Origin: an uncultured Desulfatiglans sp.
Lineage (GTDB): Bacteria; Desulfobacterota; DSM-4660; Desulfatiglandales; Desulfatiglandaceae
DNA: 42,633 nt
Assembly (NCBI GenBank): GCA_900498135.1
Contig: LR026961.1
Span: 2,361,944 to 2,404,576 of the forward strand
Reading direction: 5' to 3'
Shown: positions 27,861-35,949 of the stretch, one piece after another
Layout: each line of letters starts with the position of its first letter
Position numbering within the stretch: position 1 is the stretch's first letter
Program-made: the position numbers and the translations under genes
The notes under the pieces: model-generated
The model's input: the letters and a program-made list of their open reading frames with translations, nothing else
Database searches by the model: none
What the model was told of the DNA's origin: nothing

Positions 27861-28106
27861 ATGCCTATCTACGAATTTCGCTGCCTGCAGTGCGGGGCCT
27901 TTCTCGAGAAGCTGTTGACGCGCTCGGATGAGCCGGTCGAGCTGGTTTGTCCTGAGTGCCGGTCCGAATCCTTCGAGCGGGTGGTTAGTCGGACCAATTA
28001 TGTCATGGGTGTCGGGCCCGGGGGTAAATCACCGAAAATTACTGCGAAGTCATGCGGTTCAGGCAACGAGTGTATGACTCTGGACCTTCCCGGCCCCGGA
28101 AAATAG
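27861..28106 (+). CDS. FmdB-type zinc ribbon protein
   Basis: 81 residues. MPIYEFRCLQCG and LVCPECRSESFERVVS give the C-x2-C...C-x2-C zinc ribbon of the FmdB putative regulator family. A glycine-rich tail with two further cysteines (KSCGSGNEC) follows, common in deltaproteobacterial members. I use ATG 27861 because GAGG at 27847-27850 is ten bases upstream; the ATG at 27852 is too close to it. Function is unknown; zinc binding is likely. Confidence 0.88.
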   Translation: MPIYEFRCLQCGAFLEKLLTRSDEPVELVCPECRSESFERVVSRTNYVMGVGPGGKSPKITAKSCGSGNECMTLDLPGPGK

Positions 28107-28110
28107 CCTC

Positions 28111-28230
28111 GGTTCCAATCCGGAAAGGGTCTTTTTTGCCGATCTCGGTGTCAAAGTGCAGGTTTACCTTTATGGCGGCCCAAAAGTCGCATCCTTACAA
28201 ACGCTTGATTTCCGCTGCATTGTTGGGAAA
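28111..28230 (-). repeat. Dispersed intergenic repeat, copy D (inverted)
   Basis: Read on the minus strand it matches copy A over two blocks: the core (28111-28168, GGTTCCAATCCGGAAAGGGT on the plus strand) and a second block at 28198-28215 (AAACGCTTGATTTCC), which has its counterpart in copy A at about 6201-6215. It begins five bases after the FmdB-type stop codon. Confidence 0.6.
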
Positions 28231-28446
28231 ACCTCATTTTCGGGCTTTTTAGACGGCCTTCCACCCTCCTCGGCGAGACGGCCGGGGTGCTACGTTCGAT
28301 GATCGCTCCCACGTCTGTTCGAATTACTGGTGCCGCCGATATCTTGTCGCCGCAGAGGGCCTTTTGACTTCCGGGGATTTTTGCCTTCGGCCCCTCATCG
28401 GCTTCCTATTCCGGGGCGATCGAGCAGCGCGGAGGTGAACTGACAG
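28231..28446. other. Spacer before the next plus-strand gene
   Basis: About 215 bases without a gene or an obvious promoter. The GGAGGTGA ribosome binding site for the next gene is at 28431-28438. Confidence 0.35.
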
Positions 28447-28725
28447 GTGTGCTACGGGGTCGAGACAATGGCAGAGAATGAACCGAAGGCGGAAGCCTTG
28501 CAGGAATTGAACGTCGATGACGAGGCGCTTATCATGGACCTCTTTTACGAGCGGATGGTACCCCTGCTCGAGCGGGCCGACGCCAGAATAGGGACCCTGA
28601 ATTGCCGTTTTGCCGGAGATGTTTACAGACATTGGACCCTCCATTTTTGTTCGGCCGGTTCTTCCTTTCAGATTACGGGCTTGGAGTACGACGAGATGAG
28701 CGATGAGCTGAGCCTCGACCTCTGA
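28447..28725 (+). CDS. Small hypothetical protein, 92 residues
   Basis: I do not recognise a family. It is acidic, with a hydrophobic middle (ALIMDLFYERMVPLLERAD) and two cysteines in the second half. The start is a GTG at 28447, favoured by a strong GGAGGTGA eight bases upstream; the ATG at 28468 has no comparable signal. It begins a run of three same-strand genes of unknown role (this one, a HEAT-type protein and a 401-residue protein). Confidence 0.65.
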   Translation: MCYGVETMAENEPKAEALQELNVDDEALIMDLFYERMVPLLERADARIGTLNCRFAGDVYRHWTLHFCSAGSSFQITGLEYDEMSDELSLDL

Positions 28726-28736
28726 CCCGGATGAAA

Positions 28737-28759
28737 GAGGCGGGGATAGAGGCCGCCTC
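28737..28759 (+). other. Hairpin between unknown genes
   Basis: A perfect 7-bp stem GAGGCGG/CCGCCTC with a 9-base loop, 11 bases after the stop of the 92-residue gene and before the HEAT-type gene. No T-run follows, so read-through is likely. Confidence 0.35.
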
Positions 28760-28815
28760 GGCCCGTTTGCACGAATTGAGTTCACAAGCCTCCGTTGAGG
28801 CAGAGGACATTGGAC

Positions 28816-29919
28816 ATGCTTTTGGATCGACAGCTTCACGGAAGAGATTTTATCAAACGGCCCACCTGTCCCTTTTGTGGGCTTCTGATTGAGCCGCCTA
28901 AGGAACTCAGGACCTGCAGGCCTGGTGAAATGCCTGTCGGAACCTGCAGTTGCGGGGCGGTTTATGCCTGTGATGTCACGGGTCGTCATAGCGGGGAGGC
29001 CTTGATCGAGTCTCTGGTGTTCTCCTGTGACATGGACTGGGATTTGGCCTGGAACCTGTTGCCGGAAGAGGACTATAAGTACGAGATCGTTGACCATTAC
29101 GACCTTGCAAATCACATGATCGTTCCTGGGGGATTCTTCGAGGGGCGGCGTGTTTCTGGGGTTCTTTTTTTCGTTCGGCTGCACAAAGATGTCCTGGAGG
29201 TGAGCGCAGACGGCGTCAGGCGAAAAATGGAGGATGCCGTTCCTTCCTTTTACGAGCGTAAGATGCGCAGACGCCCGGTGAAGTGCAGGGTTTCCAAGAC
29301 GGAACTGGAGCAGCTGGTTCGAGATTTCAACGCCGATGCCCTGATCGAATTCGCCCGTGAGGACCCGAAGATCATCCGCATGGTGCAGAGGTTTCTCTAC
29401 TCGGGGGATCGGCTTTTCAGGCAGCGTGCAGCCGAATTGCTGGGTCGTATTGCGGCTGTGGTAGGGGAATCTGAACCAAAGGCGGTTTCGAATCTTCTGC
29501 AAAACCTGTTTTACGCCGTTTCGGACACGGCGGCTTCGACATGGGGCGCCTTCGAGGCGATCGGCGAGATCATTGCCCGTAAACCCGACCTTTTTGCCGG
29601 TTATATGCCACAGCTCTATCCCTTTCTCACGGATGCGACGCGCCGATCTCAGACGGTACAGGCGTTGGCGAGAATAGCTGCCTCCGTCCCTCAGTTGCTG
29701 CGCAAGATCACCTTCCACTTCATCCCGCTGTTGAAAGATCCGGACCCCGAGGTTCGTGGGCAGACCGTCAGACTGCTCGGATATCTGCAGGCCGGTGAAT
29801 TGAAGGACGATATGACCGAGCTTCTGTCGGATGAACATGAACTCGTCCTTTATGATTCCGGGCGTCTCGAAAAGACGTCTGTCGGAGCAATCGCTGCGGA
29901 GGCTCTTCAGCGTCTATGA
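28816..29919 (+). CDS. HEAT-repeat protein with N-terminal zinc-type cysteines
   Basis: 367 residues. Near the N-terminus C18-x2-C21 and C44-x-C46 could bind zinc. After a linker, several HEAT-type helical repeats run to the end (for example LFRQRAAELLGRIAAVV, VRGQTVRLLGYLQAGEL). Similar proteins are conserved in sulfate reducers (I recall a DVU0298-type family, not verified). ATG 28816 is chosen because AGAGGA (28802-28807) lies eight bases upstream; TTG codons at 28795 and 28810 are alternatives. Its stop overlaps the next start (ATGA). HEAT repeats are protein-binding scaffolds; the partner is unknown. Confidence 0.8.
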   Translation: MLLDRQLHGRDFIKRPTCPFCGLLIEPPKELRTCRPGEMPVGTCSCGAVYACDVTGRHSGEALIESLVFSCDMDWDLAWNLLPEEDYKYEIVDHYDLANHMIVPGGFFEGRRVSGVLFFVRLHKDVLEVSADGVRRKMEDAVPSFYERKMRRRPVKCRVSKTELEQLVRDFNADALIEFAREDPKIIRMVQRFLYSGDRLFRQRAAELLGRIAAVVGESEPKAVSNLLQNLFYAVSDTAASTWGAFEAIGEIIARKPDLFAGYMPQLYPFLTDATRRSQTVQALARIAASVPQLLRKITFHFIPLLKDPDPEVRGQTVRLLGYLQAGELKDDMTELLSDEHELVLYDSGRLEKTSVGAIAAEALQRL

Positions 29920-31121
29920 ACATCCGTTGTTGCATATCCGGTCCCGACGGTGACTGGGAACCGGGCGCCGCCGATCTTGACACCCCGTTTATGCTGGGGC
30001 CTGGAGCAGCGCATCCTCAGATGACCGTTGGGGATTTTTTTGAAGCCGTTAAGAGCTTCTTGACGGCCGATGAGGTCATTCGTGAGCCTTTCTCGCCGGC
30101 CTACGGGGAAGAGGTGCCGCTTCCCTTTCAGGACGCGGGAGAGGAATGGCTGATTCGCATGGAGAAACATGGGGCCTTTTATCATATCGCCAGTGTCGAA
30201 GGAGGATGTCCAGGAAGCAGACGCAGGTTTGCGGTGGTCTCCGCCCTCGAAGAGACCGGGAAGCGCTTTCTCAAGGACGATGTTCGGAATATTGGCCGCC
30301 TTCTGGAGAAAAGGGACGGGGGAGATCTTCCCGTTGCATACTGGATGGCTGAGATCCCTTCTTCCTATGGTGAGGGGAAACCCGGCTGGCTCATGGTGCT
30401 GTCGGAATGGCTCGAAGACTATCATGAATGGCATCACACGCTGGGCGAGGGAACATCACACATCGTGATCTGGGATCGAGTCGGGGGGGGACGTCGTGCC
30501 GATGAAGCGGAATACACCGCCATTTATCGCGGGGTATCGCGTCTCCTGGCCCTGCACTACAACCCCGTGACTTTCGAGCGGATCGATCTCTGGCACCATG
30601 CGGCGGGGGATTTCGTGGTCTCTCGGTTCGGAGACGATCTGCGGGTCAGGTTGACGACGGTCAGGCGCTATGAACCGATGCCCTTTTTCGCGGGAGAGAG
30701 CGGTGTCGATCCCAGGATTCCTCTGGTCTATCTTTTCCTCGAATCAGCGCTCAAGACCAGATGCGACCGACACGACGGCACCGGCGAGGTCGCTTGGGCA
30801 GAAGACGATGTGCTGGGCCCCACGCTGGACGGTTTTTGCCTTGGCTTGAAAGAAAAAGAAGCGGATCGTGACGGGATTCCTGAAAGCGCAGGCCATCTTC
30901 TGGAACTCCTCAAGCAGTTTTCAGCGGAGGAACTGCTGCAGGTCCATTCTTCCCTGCTTCAGCTTTATGAAAGAGAGGACCCGGAGGAACTTCGGATGAT
31001 GCAAATCCGGTTGCCGGAGCACTGCCGGGCCCTGTTCAGGACCATCCAAAGTGCGTCTCTACGAGGCTTTCAAGTGGCTGACCGAGCACAGCCGGCAGGG
31101 AGACCAACAGGTCGGCCTTGA
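29916..31121 (+). CDS. Hypothetical protein, 401 residues, coupled to the HEAT-type gene
   Basis: I do not recognise a family. The protein is soluble, without signal peptide or membrane helices, and rich in tryptophan, glutamate and arginine (GWLMVLSEWLEDYHEWHHT near 157-175). The start overlaps the HEAT-type stop by four bases, so the two are translated together. The last 86 bases overlap the 3' end of the YkgJ-type gene on the other strand; the last ~25 residues (RAQPAGRPTGRP) look like low-complexity read-through into that gene. Confidence 0.75.
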   Translation: MNIRCCISGPDGDWEPGAADLDTPFMLGPGAAHPQMTVGDFFEAVKSFLTADEVIREPFSPAYGEEVPLPFQDAGEEWLIRMEKHGAFYHIASVEGGCPGSRRRFAVVSALEETGKRFLKDDVRNIGRLLEKRDGGDLPVAYWMAEIPSSYGEGKPGWLMVLSEWLEDYHEWHHTLGEGTSHIVIWDRVGGGRRADEAEYTAIYRGVSRLLALHYNPVTFERIDLWHHAAGDFVVSRFGDDLRVRLTTVRRYEPMPFFAGESGVDPRIPLVYLFLESALKTRCDRHDGTGEVAWAEDDVLGPTLDGFCLGLKEKEADRDGIPESAGHLLELLKQFSAEELLQVHSSLLQLYEREDPEELRMMQIRLPEHCRALFRTIQSASLRGFQVADRAQPAGRPTGRP

Positions 31122-31695
31122 GGGGGTCGCCTTGTTTCAGCCCTGCCAGCAGGGATCTGGAAAGGTCATACAGTTCGCGGAAAACGGTATCCAGAGAGAA
31201 TGCGGGATATGCCTCATCAGGCCCGAAACCCGACTTCGGGCAGTGGCGGATGCGCCCCTGGATGACGGTCGGGACTCCATAAATACGGCAGGTGATAGGC
31301 CGCCAAGGGTAGATGAGGCACAGGCCCGTGTCGAGGAGCATCGGACACCGGATCCGTTCCTGGGCCATCAGACGGTTGGATCGGAAGGGGTCGTCCGTAA
31401 ATGGCATGATCCGTGTTCGAAGTTTTTCGATCTCTTTGCGGCTCTTTTCGCAGCGAAGCATCGCCGGACGCCGGTCTTTGCGGGAAAGACCCTCGAAATG
31501 GACATGGATCCATGCAGCTTCGATCAGGAAGAGCCCGAATACGGCATGGCAGCAATCCCGGCAGCCTGGTTTGCAGAGGACACGATCGCCGTAATCGGAC
31601 TGGAACCTCCGGAAGGCACCGTCGGCTGCATCGGCCAGCTCTCGATAGCGCTCGAAAAGGTCATGCTGAAGGCTTGGGGTGTCGAGAGAACTCAC
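31036..31695 (-). CDS. YkgJ-family cysteine cluster protein
   Basis: 219 residues. The family pattern is present: CKPGCRDCC (C-x3-C-x2-CC, about 41-49), then a cysteine in IRCPMLLDTGLC, then YPWRPITCRIYG and a final HCP. These proteins probably bind zinc or an Fe-S cluster; their function is unknown. It starts at GTG 31695, 20 bases after the TPR gene stop on the same strand, so they likely share a transcript. Its 3' end overlaps the converging 401-residue gene by 86 bases. Confidence 0.88.
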   Translation of the reverse strand: MSSLDTPSLQHDLFERYRELADAADGAFRRFQSDYGDRVLCKPGCRDCCHAVFGLFLIEAAWIHVHFEGLSRKDRRPAMLRCEKSRKEIEKLRTRIMPFTDDPFRSNRLMAQERIRCPMLLDTGLCLIYPWRPITCRIYGVPTVIQGRIRHCPKSGFGPDEAYPAFSLDTVFRELYDLSRSLLAGLKQGDPLKADLLVSLPAVLGQPLESLVETHFGWS

Positions 31696-31715
31696 GATGA
31701 CATCGGACCGTCCCG

Positions 31716-32342
31716 TTATGGTTTGCGATAGGGGAGCAGCCGCTTGATAAATTCAGGGTGAGCCTCGAACCCGAGAGCGATCGCTCGGTCCAGGTGTTCG
31801 ATCGCCTTGGCGTAGTCTTCGGCTGCATAGTAGGCGAAGGCGAGGTTGTTGTGTCCCAGCGCGAAATCCGGTGCAAGCGCGACGAGCTCCTGTCCGGTTT
31901 CAATCGCCTTCTCGATTTCCTCTTTCTGCAGGTAGGCATTCACCAGGTTGCTCCAGGCCTGGGCGATCTTTGGATTGAGTTCGATGGCCTTTTTCAGGGC
32001 CTCGATCGCCTCATCCGTTCGGCTCATCTGCAGGTAGGCGAATCCTAGGTTGGCGTAGCCCCTTGCATAACGTGGCTCCAGTCCGATGGCCTTCAGGTTG
32101 ACCTCGGCGACCCGTTCGAGATCGCCTTTCTTGAAATAGATATACCCGAGATTTACATACGCCTCGAACATCCTGACGCTGTTCCCGATAGCGTCGTTGA
32201 AGACCTTTATGGCTTCGTCCAGGTGGCCCCCCTCCATCAGGGAGACCCCCAGATTGTAACTGGTGTTGGCGCATTCGGGATTGGACTTCAGAATCTCTTT
32301 CTGCTCCGCGATAAACGCTTCGGAATCCTGCGGTACTTTCAT
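31716..32342 (-). CDS. Tetratricopeptide repeat protein
   Basis: 208 residues made almost wholly of TPR units: repeated A-x-NLG/LGxxY patterns such as YVNLGYIYFKKGDLERV, YANLGFAYLQMSRTDEAI and HNNLAFAYYAAEDYAKAI, about five repeats of 34. There is no signal peptide, so it is cytoplasmic. TPRs mediate protein-protein contacts. It follows dsrD on the same strand but is separated by a good terminator. ATG 32342 has AAGGTGA five bases upstream. Confidence 0.93.
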   Translation of the reverse strand: MKVPQDSEAFIAEQKEILKSNPECANTSYNLGVSLMEGGHLDEAIKVFNDAIGNSVRMFEAYVNLGYIYFKKGDLERVAEVNLKAIGLEPRYARGYANLGFAYLQMSRTDEAIEALKKAIELNPKIAQAWSNLVNAYLQKEEIEKAIETGQELVALAPDFALGHNNLAFAYYAAEDYAKAIEHLDRAIALGFEAHPEFIKRLLPYRKP

Positions 32343-32465
32343 TCCTTCACCTTGGATCGATCGGCTGGGTGTGGCGGTTCATGAGTCGGCGGATCTTCCT
32401 GAGGACCCCGCCCGCAAGCTGATGCTTCAAGTGGACCGCTACACGCCGCCTTCGATTGGAATCGA

Positions 32466-32504
32466 GATACAAAGAGGTCGCCGGCTAACCAAGCCGACGA
32501 CCTC
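32466..32504 (-). terminator. Intrinsic terminator of the dsrABD operon
   Basis: On the minus strand a 12-bp stem (GAGGTCGTCGGC with GCCGGCGACCTC, one G-U pair, 7-base loop) is followed by TTTGTATCT. It lies 47 bases after the dsrD stop and before the TPR gene, so it should end the dsrABD transcript. Confidence 0.75.
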
Positions 32505-32551
32505 GAATCATGCTCCGGCATTCTTTTCAGAACACCGGATGGACAGACCGG

Positions 32552-32782
32552 CTAGTGGTCTTCTGTCTGACCTCTGCCCTTCAGACCGTACATCGTGCTG
32601 CTTCCGGTCGAAAAATAGATCAGCTTCTCTTCGTTGATCAGCGCTGTCGCCGCCTTCTTGATCTCGCGGGACTTTGCATCAGGCATGGATTCCTGAACGG
32701 CCTTTTCCATATCTTTAAAATAGAATTTGGACTTTTTGCTCGATGTAGCGAAGTCCATGATGGCCTTTTTGATATCTTCCAT
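32552..32782 (-). CDS. dsrD: DsrD, sulfite-reductase-associated protein
   Basis: 76 residues. It matches DsrD: SSKKSKFYFKDMEKA, then REIKKAATALINEEKLIYFS and STMYGLKGRG at the C-terminus. The fold is a winged helix; recent work on the family indicates that it is an allosteric activator of DsrAB rather than a DNA-binding protein. I use ATG 32782; the longer frame upstream overlaps the dsrB end. It follows dsrB by 38 bases. dsrD is typical of reductive (sulfate- or sulfite-reducing) Dsr systems. Confidence 0.97.
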   Translation of the reverse strand: MEDIKKAIMDFATSSKKSKFYFKDMEKAVQESMPDAKSREIKKAATALINEEKLIYFSTGSSTMYGLKGRGQTEDH

Positions 32783-32820
32783 TCTAGATCTCCTTATATT
32801 GAGACGCGAACGGCGGGGAA

Positions 32821-34011
32821 TTAGTCCTCTATCCCGCCGGCGGCCCTCGAAACCTCCCAAGCAGCCTCGGTGTATTTGAACTGGGTGGAGGTCCTGTAGG
32901 TATCGTACTGCAAGCGGTAATCATCGATCAGGTGCTCGGTAAAGGGGATGTTCGTCTTTTCGAAGAACTTTTCCCAGCCGATCCGCTCGGCCCAGTCGCC
33001 GATCCGCTCGTACTTCTTGGCGTCGGAGGCATAGGCTTCGATGATCTGCTTGACAGTCTGACATACCTCAGGATACCTGGGGAAGTTGTTGGGCAGGAAG
33101 GGCACCACGACCTTGGAGAATTTGGGAGGCGAGATCCGATTGGAGATCTTGCCGCCGGCCAGGATGGTCACGCCGTCGCCTTCTTTGTCCGAAAGCGGCA
33201 GGGCCATGCACATGGTGTAGCAATTGCCGCAGAACATGCAGCGCTCTTCCTTGATCTTGACCGCCTTCTTTCCGGATTCCGTCTTGGTCGGGGAGATGGC
33301 GCCGGTCGGGCAGGCCGCGATGACCAGCGGGATCTCGCAGACCGAGTCCAAGACCTCCGCATCGACGATCGGCGGCTTGCGGTGATACCCGAGCAGGGCG
33401 ATATCGGAGCAGTGCACAGCGCCGCACATATTCAGGCAGCAGGCCATGGAAACGCGGACCTGCGCCGGCAGGGTCATGCCCTGGAAATAGTCGAACAGAT
33501 CGTCCATCACGGCCTTGACCATGGAGGAGGCATCCGTTGCCGGGGTATGGCAGTGGATGTAACCCTGCGTGTGAACGATGTTGGTCAGGCCGGCGCCGGT
33601 GCCGCCGATGGGGAATTTATAGCTGCCGGAGACGTGCTTGCGGCTCATGAGGTCCTTTTTCAAGGCCTCGAGCTTATCGGAGCTGTCCACCAGGAATTCG
33701 ATGTTGTTCCGGGTGGTGAAACGCATATGTCCTTCGCAGTATTTGTCGGCGATATCGCAGATCTCGCGGACGTGCTCGACCGTCATGAAACGGCAGCCGC
33801 CGCAGCGCACGGTGAAGACCTTGTCGCCGGTCTCCGAGAAGTGGACCAAGACGCCGGGTTCGAGGATCTCGTGGTGGGTCCACTTGCCGTAGTTGTTCCG
33901 GATGATCGGGGGAAAGTACTGCCAGAAATGCCGCGGACCGAGGTCGGTAATGCGGTTTTCCATGGGTTTTTCAGGGTTATAGAGTCCGAGTCTTTCGGTT
34001 GATAGAGCCAT
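32821..34011 (-). CDS. dsrB: Dissimilatory sulfite reductase subunit beta
   Basis: 396 residues, of the usual length. [13 protein letters not shown] and [16 protein letters not shown] hold siroheme/[4Fe-4S] ligand cysteines, and [15 protein letters not shown] (about 265-279) is the ferredoxin-domain cluster. DsrAB reduces sulfite, with the sulfur passed to DsrC. It starts at ATG 34011 with AGGAGGT upstream, 12 bases after dsrA. It is cytoplasmic and forms the alpha2-beta2 core with DsrA. This is a reductive bacterial-type sequence, given dsrD and cbiA neighbours. Confidence 0.99.
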   Translation of the reverse strand: MALSTERLGLYNPEKPMENRITDLGPRHFWQYFPPIIRNNYGKWTHHEILEPGVLVHFSETGDKVFTVRCGGCRFMTVEHVREICDIADKYCEGHMRFTTRNNIEFLVDSSDKLEALKKDLMSRKHVSGSYKFPIGGTGAGLTNIVHTQGYIHCHTPATDASSMVKAVMDDLFDYFQGMTLPAQVRVSMACCLNMCGAVHCSDIALLGYHRKPPIVDAEVLDSVCEIPLVIAACPTGAISPTKTESGKKAVKIKEERCMFCGNCYTMCMALPLSDKEGDGVTILAGGKISNRISPPKFSKVVVPFLPNNFPRYPEVCQTVKQIIEAYASDAKKYERIGDWAERIGWEKFFEKTNIPFTEHLIDDYRLQYDTYRTSTQFKYTEAAWEVSRAAGGIED

Positions 34012-34023
34012 GAGTCATACCTC

Positions 34024-35442
34024 CTATCTCTTGTGTCTTGAGCGATAGTCGTTGATGTCCCGTTCCCATCCGCCAGGAACGTCTTCCGCCTTCCAGAAGA
34101 TATAGGGGTTGCTGCGCGGCTCTTTGACCATTTGGGGCATCGGAGGAATCTCCAGGATCTCGAGAAACTTGGGAATGCCGTAACGCTGGATCAATTCGCC
34201 CAGCCGCTCGCGGTTTTTCCCCTCTTCCATCCACCAATCCCAGACCTTTTCGACGATTTCTTTGATGTTGTCGTACGGGGGCTCCGCCTTCATAAAGGGA
34301 ATGGTCAGCACGGACATCTGGGCGCCTTCGAGAATAGGGGCCTTGGCGCCGAACAGGAGGCTCACGCCTGTATCCAAGCCCGGCCGGAGGGCCTGGGGCA
34401 TCACGTTGATGCAATGCATGCAGCGGGTGCATTCCTTGTCGTCGATCTTGAGCTTGCCGTCTTCCATCCACATACACTGGGTCGGGCAGAGGTCGAGGAC
34501 TTCCTTCTGGATGTCGAATTTACCCCAGTCTCTGCCTTTGTGGGCGCCGGCGTTGGGCGGGATCTCGCCGCCGATGTAAGCCTTGACCGCTTCCTGGTCG
34601 ATCCGGATGTTGTCGCGCCAGGTGCCGATGAAGGACATATCGGAGCGGGCGATGGAGGCGACGCAGCCGTTGGGGCAGCCGTCGAACTTGAATTTGAACT
34701 TGTACGGGAACGCCGGTCTGTGAAGCTCATCCTGATAGTGATGGGTTAGCTCGTAGCACATATCCTGCGTGTCGATGCAGGACCATTCACAGCGGGCCTT
34801 TCCGATGCAGCAGGAGGGGGTCCGGAGGTTCGAGCCCGATCCGCCCAAGTCCTGCTGGAGGATATGGGTCAGCTCGTAAAAAATGGGCTCGAGCTGCTCG
34901 GTGAAGGTTCCGAGGAAGATGATGTCGCCGGTCGAACCGTGCATATTCATCAATCCGCTGCCGCGATATTCCCAGAGGTCGCAGAGGGAGCGGAGATAAT
35001 CGGTGTTGTAAAACTTGCTGGCGGGCTGGTTGACACGCATCGTGTGGAAATGGGCGATCGAGGGGTACTTCTCGGGCATGTCGGAGTAACGGCCGATGAC
35101 GCCGCCGCCGTATCCGAAGACGCCCACGATGCCGCCGTGCTTCCAGTGGGTTTCGCCGTCATTGAACGAGTCCTGCAACTGGCCGAGCATGTCTTCCACG
35201 ACGTCTCTTTCGATGAGCATCCGGTCGGTGGAGAGTTTGTGGCGGTGCAAGGCTTCGCGTTTCGCGTCGGCGACGAAGCTCGGCCAGGGGCCTTTCTCGA
35301 GGTCGTCCAACATGGGCGTGGCGTGCTTGATCTTGAAATTCTTGAGCTCTTCCTCGGTGTAATTCTTGAGTTCATCATCCTTGTAGATGCGAAGCTCTTG
35401 ATATTTTAGTTCTTTTTGCTCTTCTTTTGGTTCGAAAGCCAT
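34024..35442 (-). CDS. dsrA: Dissimilatory sulfite reductase subunit alpha
   Basis: 472 residues. Siroheme and Fe-S motifs are clear: TPSCCIGKARCEWSC, DGCPNGCVASIARSD, and the ferredoxin insert CTRCMHCINVMPQAL. The substrate-region DEGETHWKHGG-type segment reads DGETHWKHGGIVGVFGYGGG. Compared with the Desulfovibrio protein, which begins at KHATP, there are about 37 extra charged residues at the N-terminus (FEPKEEQKELKYQELRIYKD). ATG 35442 is preceded by GAAGGAGG, so the extension is probably real. First gene of dsrABD, with a long leader upstream. Confidence 0.99.
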   Translation of the reverse strand: MAFEPKEEQKELKYQELRIYKDDELKNYTEEELKNFKIKHATPMLDDLEKGPWPSFVADAKREALHRHKLSTDRMLIERDVVEDMLGQLQDSFNDGETHWKHGGIVGVFGYGGGVIGRYSDMPEKYPSIAHFHTMRVNQPASKFYNTDYLRSLCDLWEYRGSGLMNMHGSTGDIIFLGTFTEQLEPIFYELTHILQQDLGGSGSNLRTPSCCIGKARCEWSCIDTQDMCYELTHHYQDELHRPAFPYKFKFKFDGCPNGCVASIARSDMSFIGTWRDNIRIDQEAVKAYIGGEIPPNAGAHKGRDWGKFDIQKEVLDLCPTQCMWMEDGKLKIDDKECTRCMHCINVMPQALRPGLDTGVSLLFGAKAPILEGAQMSVLTIPFMKAEPPYDNIKEIVEKVWDWWMEEGKNRERLGELIQRYGIPKFLEILEIPPMPQMVKEPRSNPYIFWKAEDVPGGWERDINDYRSRHKR

Positions 35443-35586
35443 TATGAATGCCTCCTTCTACGTGGGAAAATAGATAGTCTTGCAGGAGTAACCGTCCAAG
35501 AAAATAGGGTTTACTTCACCTCCTCCCTCCAGTTTTGACCTGACCTTATTCGCTGACAAGGGATGTCGACCGTGTGTGAGATCCCA

Positions 35587-35622
35587 CAAAAACAAGGGGT
35601 TAAACGAGCGCTAACTCCTTGT
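35587..35622 (-). promoter_or_regulatory. Terminator-like hairpin in the dsrA leader
   Basis: On the minus strand ACAAGGAGTTA (35622-35612) pairs with TAACCCCTTGT (35602-35592), ten pairs and one A-C mismatch, loop 9, followed at once by TTTTTGTGGG. It lies between the predicted promoter and the dsrA start codon, with about 145 bases still to go to the ATG. Confidence 0.55.
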
Positions 35623-35664
35623 GAATATTGTAATTAGTTCAATTTTCAAATACTTAAGATTGCT

Positions 35665-35694
35665 TTTATAGTAGATATAACGTCGTATTGTCAA
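35665..35694 (-). promoter_or_regulatory. Sigma-70 promoter of dsrABD
   Basis: Minus strand: TTGACA (35694-35689), 18 bases, TATAAA (35670-35665), in a conspicuously AT-rich region. Transcription should start near 35658, giving a leader of about 215 bases before dsrA. A second TTGACA on the plus strand at 35716-35721 could serve the divergent cbiA gene but has only a weak -10. Confidence 0.7.
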
Positions 35695-35861
35695 TAGAAA
35701 AAGACCAGATTTTTGTTGACAAGACAGGGATTGCGGAGGCGTAATCGGTCGGGTCCAGCCGAATTAAACCCATCAGTTGTCCCTGGGGTTCTGGATGGCG
35801 GGTAACTTCCGCTCGGACCAGGGAATAGCGCGTATCTGGCGGGGATTGACCGGGTGGATGG

Positions 35862-35906
35862 GGACGCCGAGATCGGCCAAAATGACTATTCGCGGATGGA
35901 AACGAG
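35862..35906 (+). repeat. Dispersed intergenic repeat, copy E
   Basis: Forward core only: GACGCCGAGATCGGCC, AAAATGACTATTCGC, GGATGGAAACGAG. It lies in the cbiA leader, about 45 bases before its start codon. The match to copy A is clear over 40 bases and stops abruptly on the left. Confidence 0.6.
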
Positions 35907-35949
35907 GTAGGGCGGCAAAGGCCCTTGCAGGATAAAAACCGGACGCAGG

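Noticed and set aside
32881..35442. Signs of recent transfer of the dsr genes
   Set aside because: Gene order and the accompanying dsrD, cbiA and dsrC are normal for Desulfobacterota, and no mobile element flanks them.
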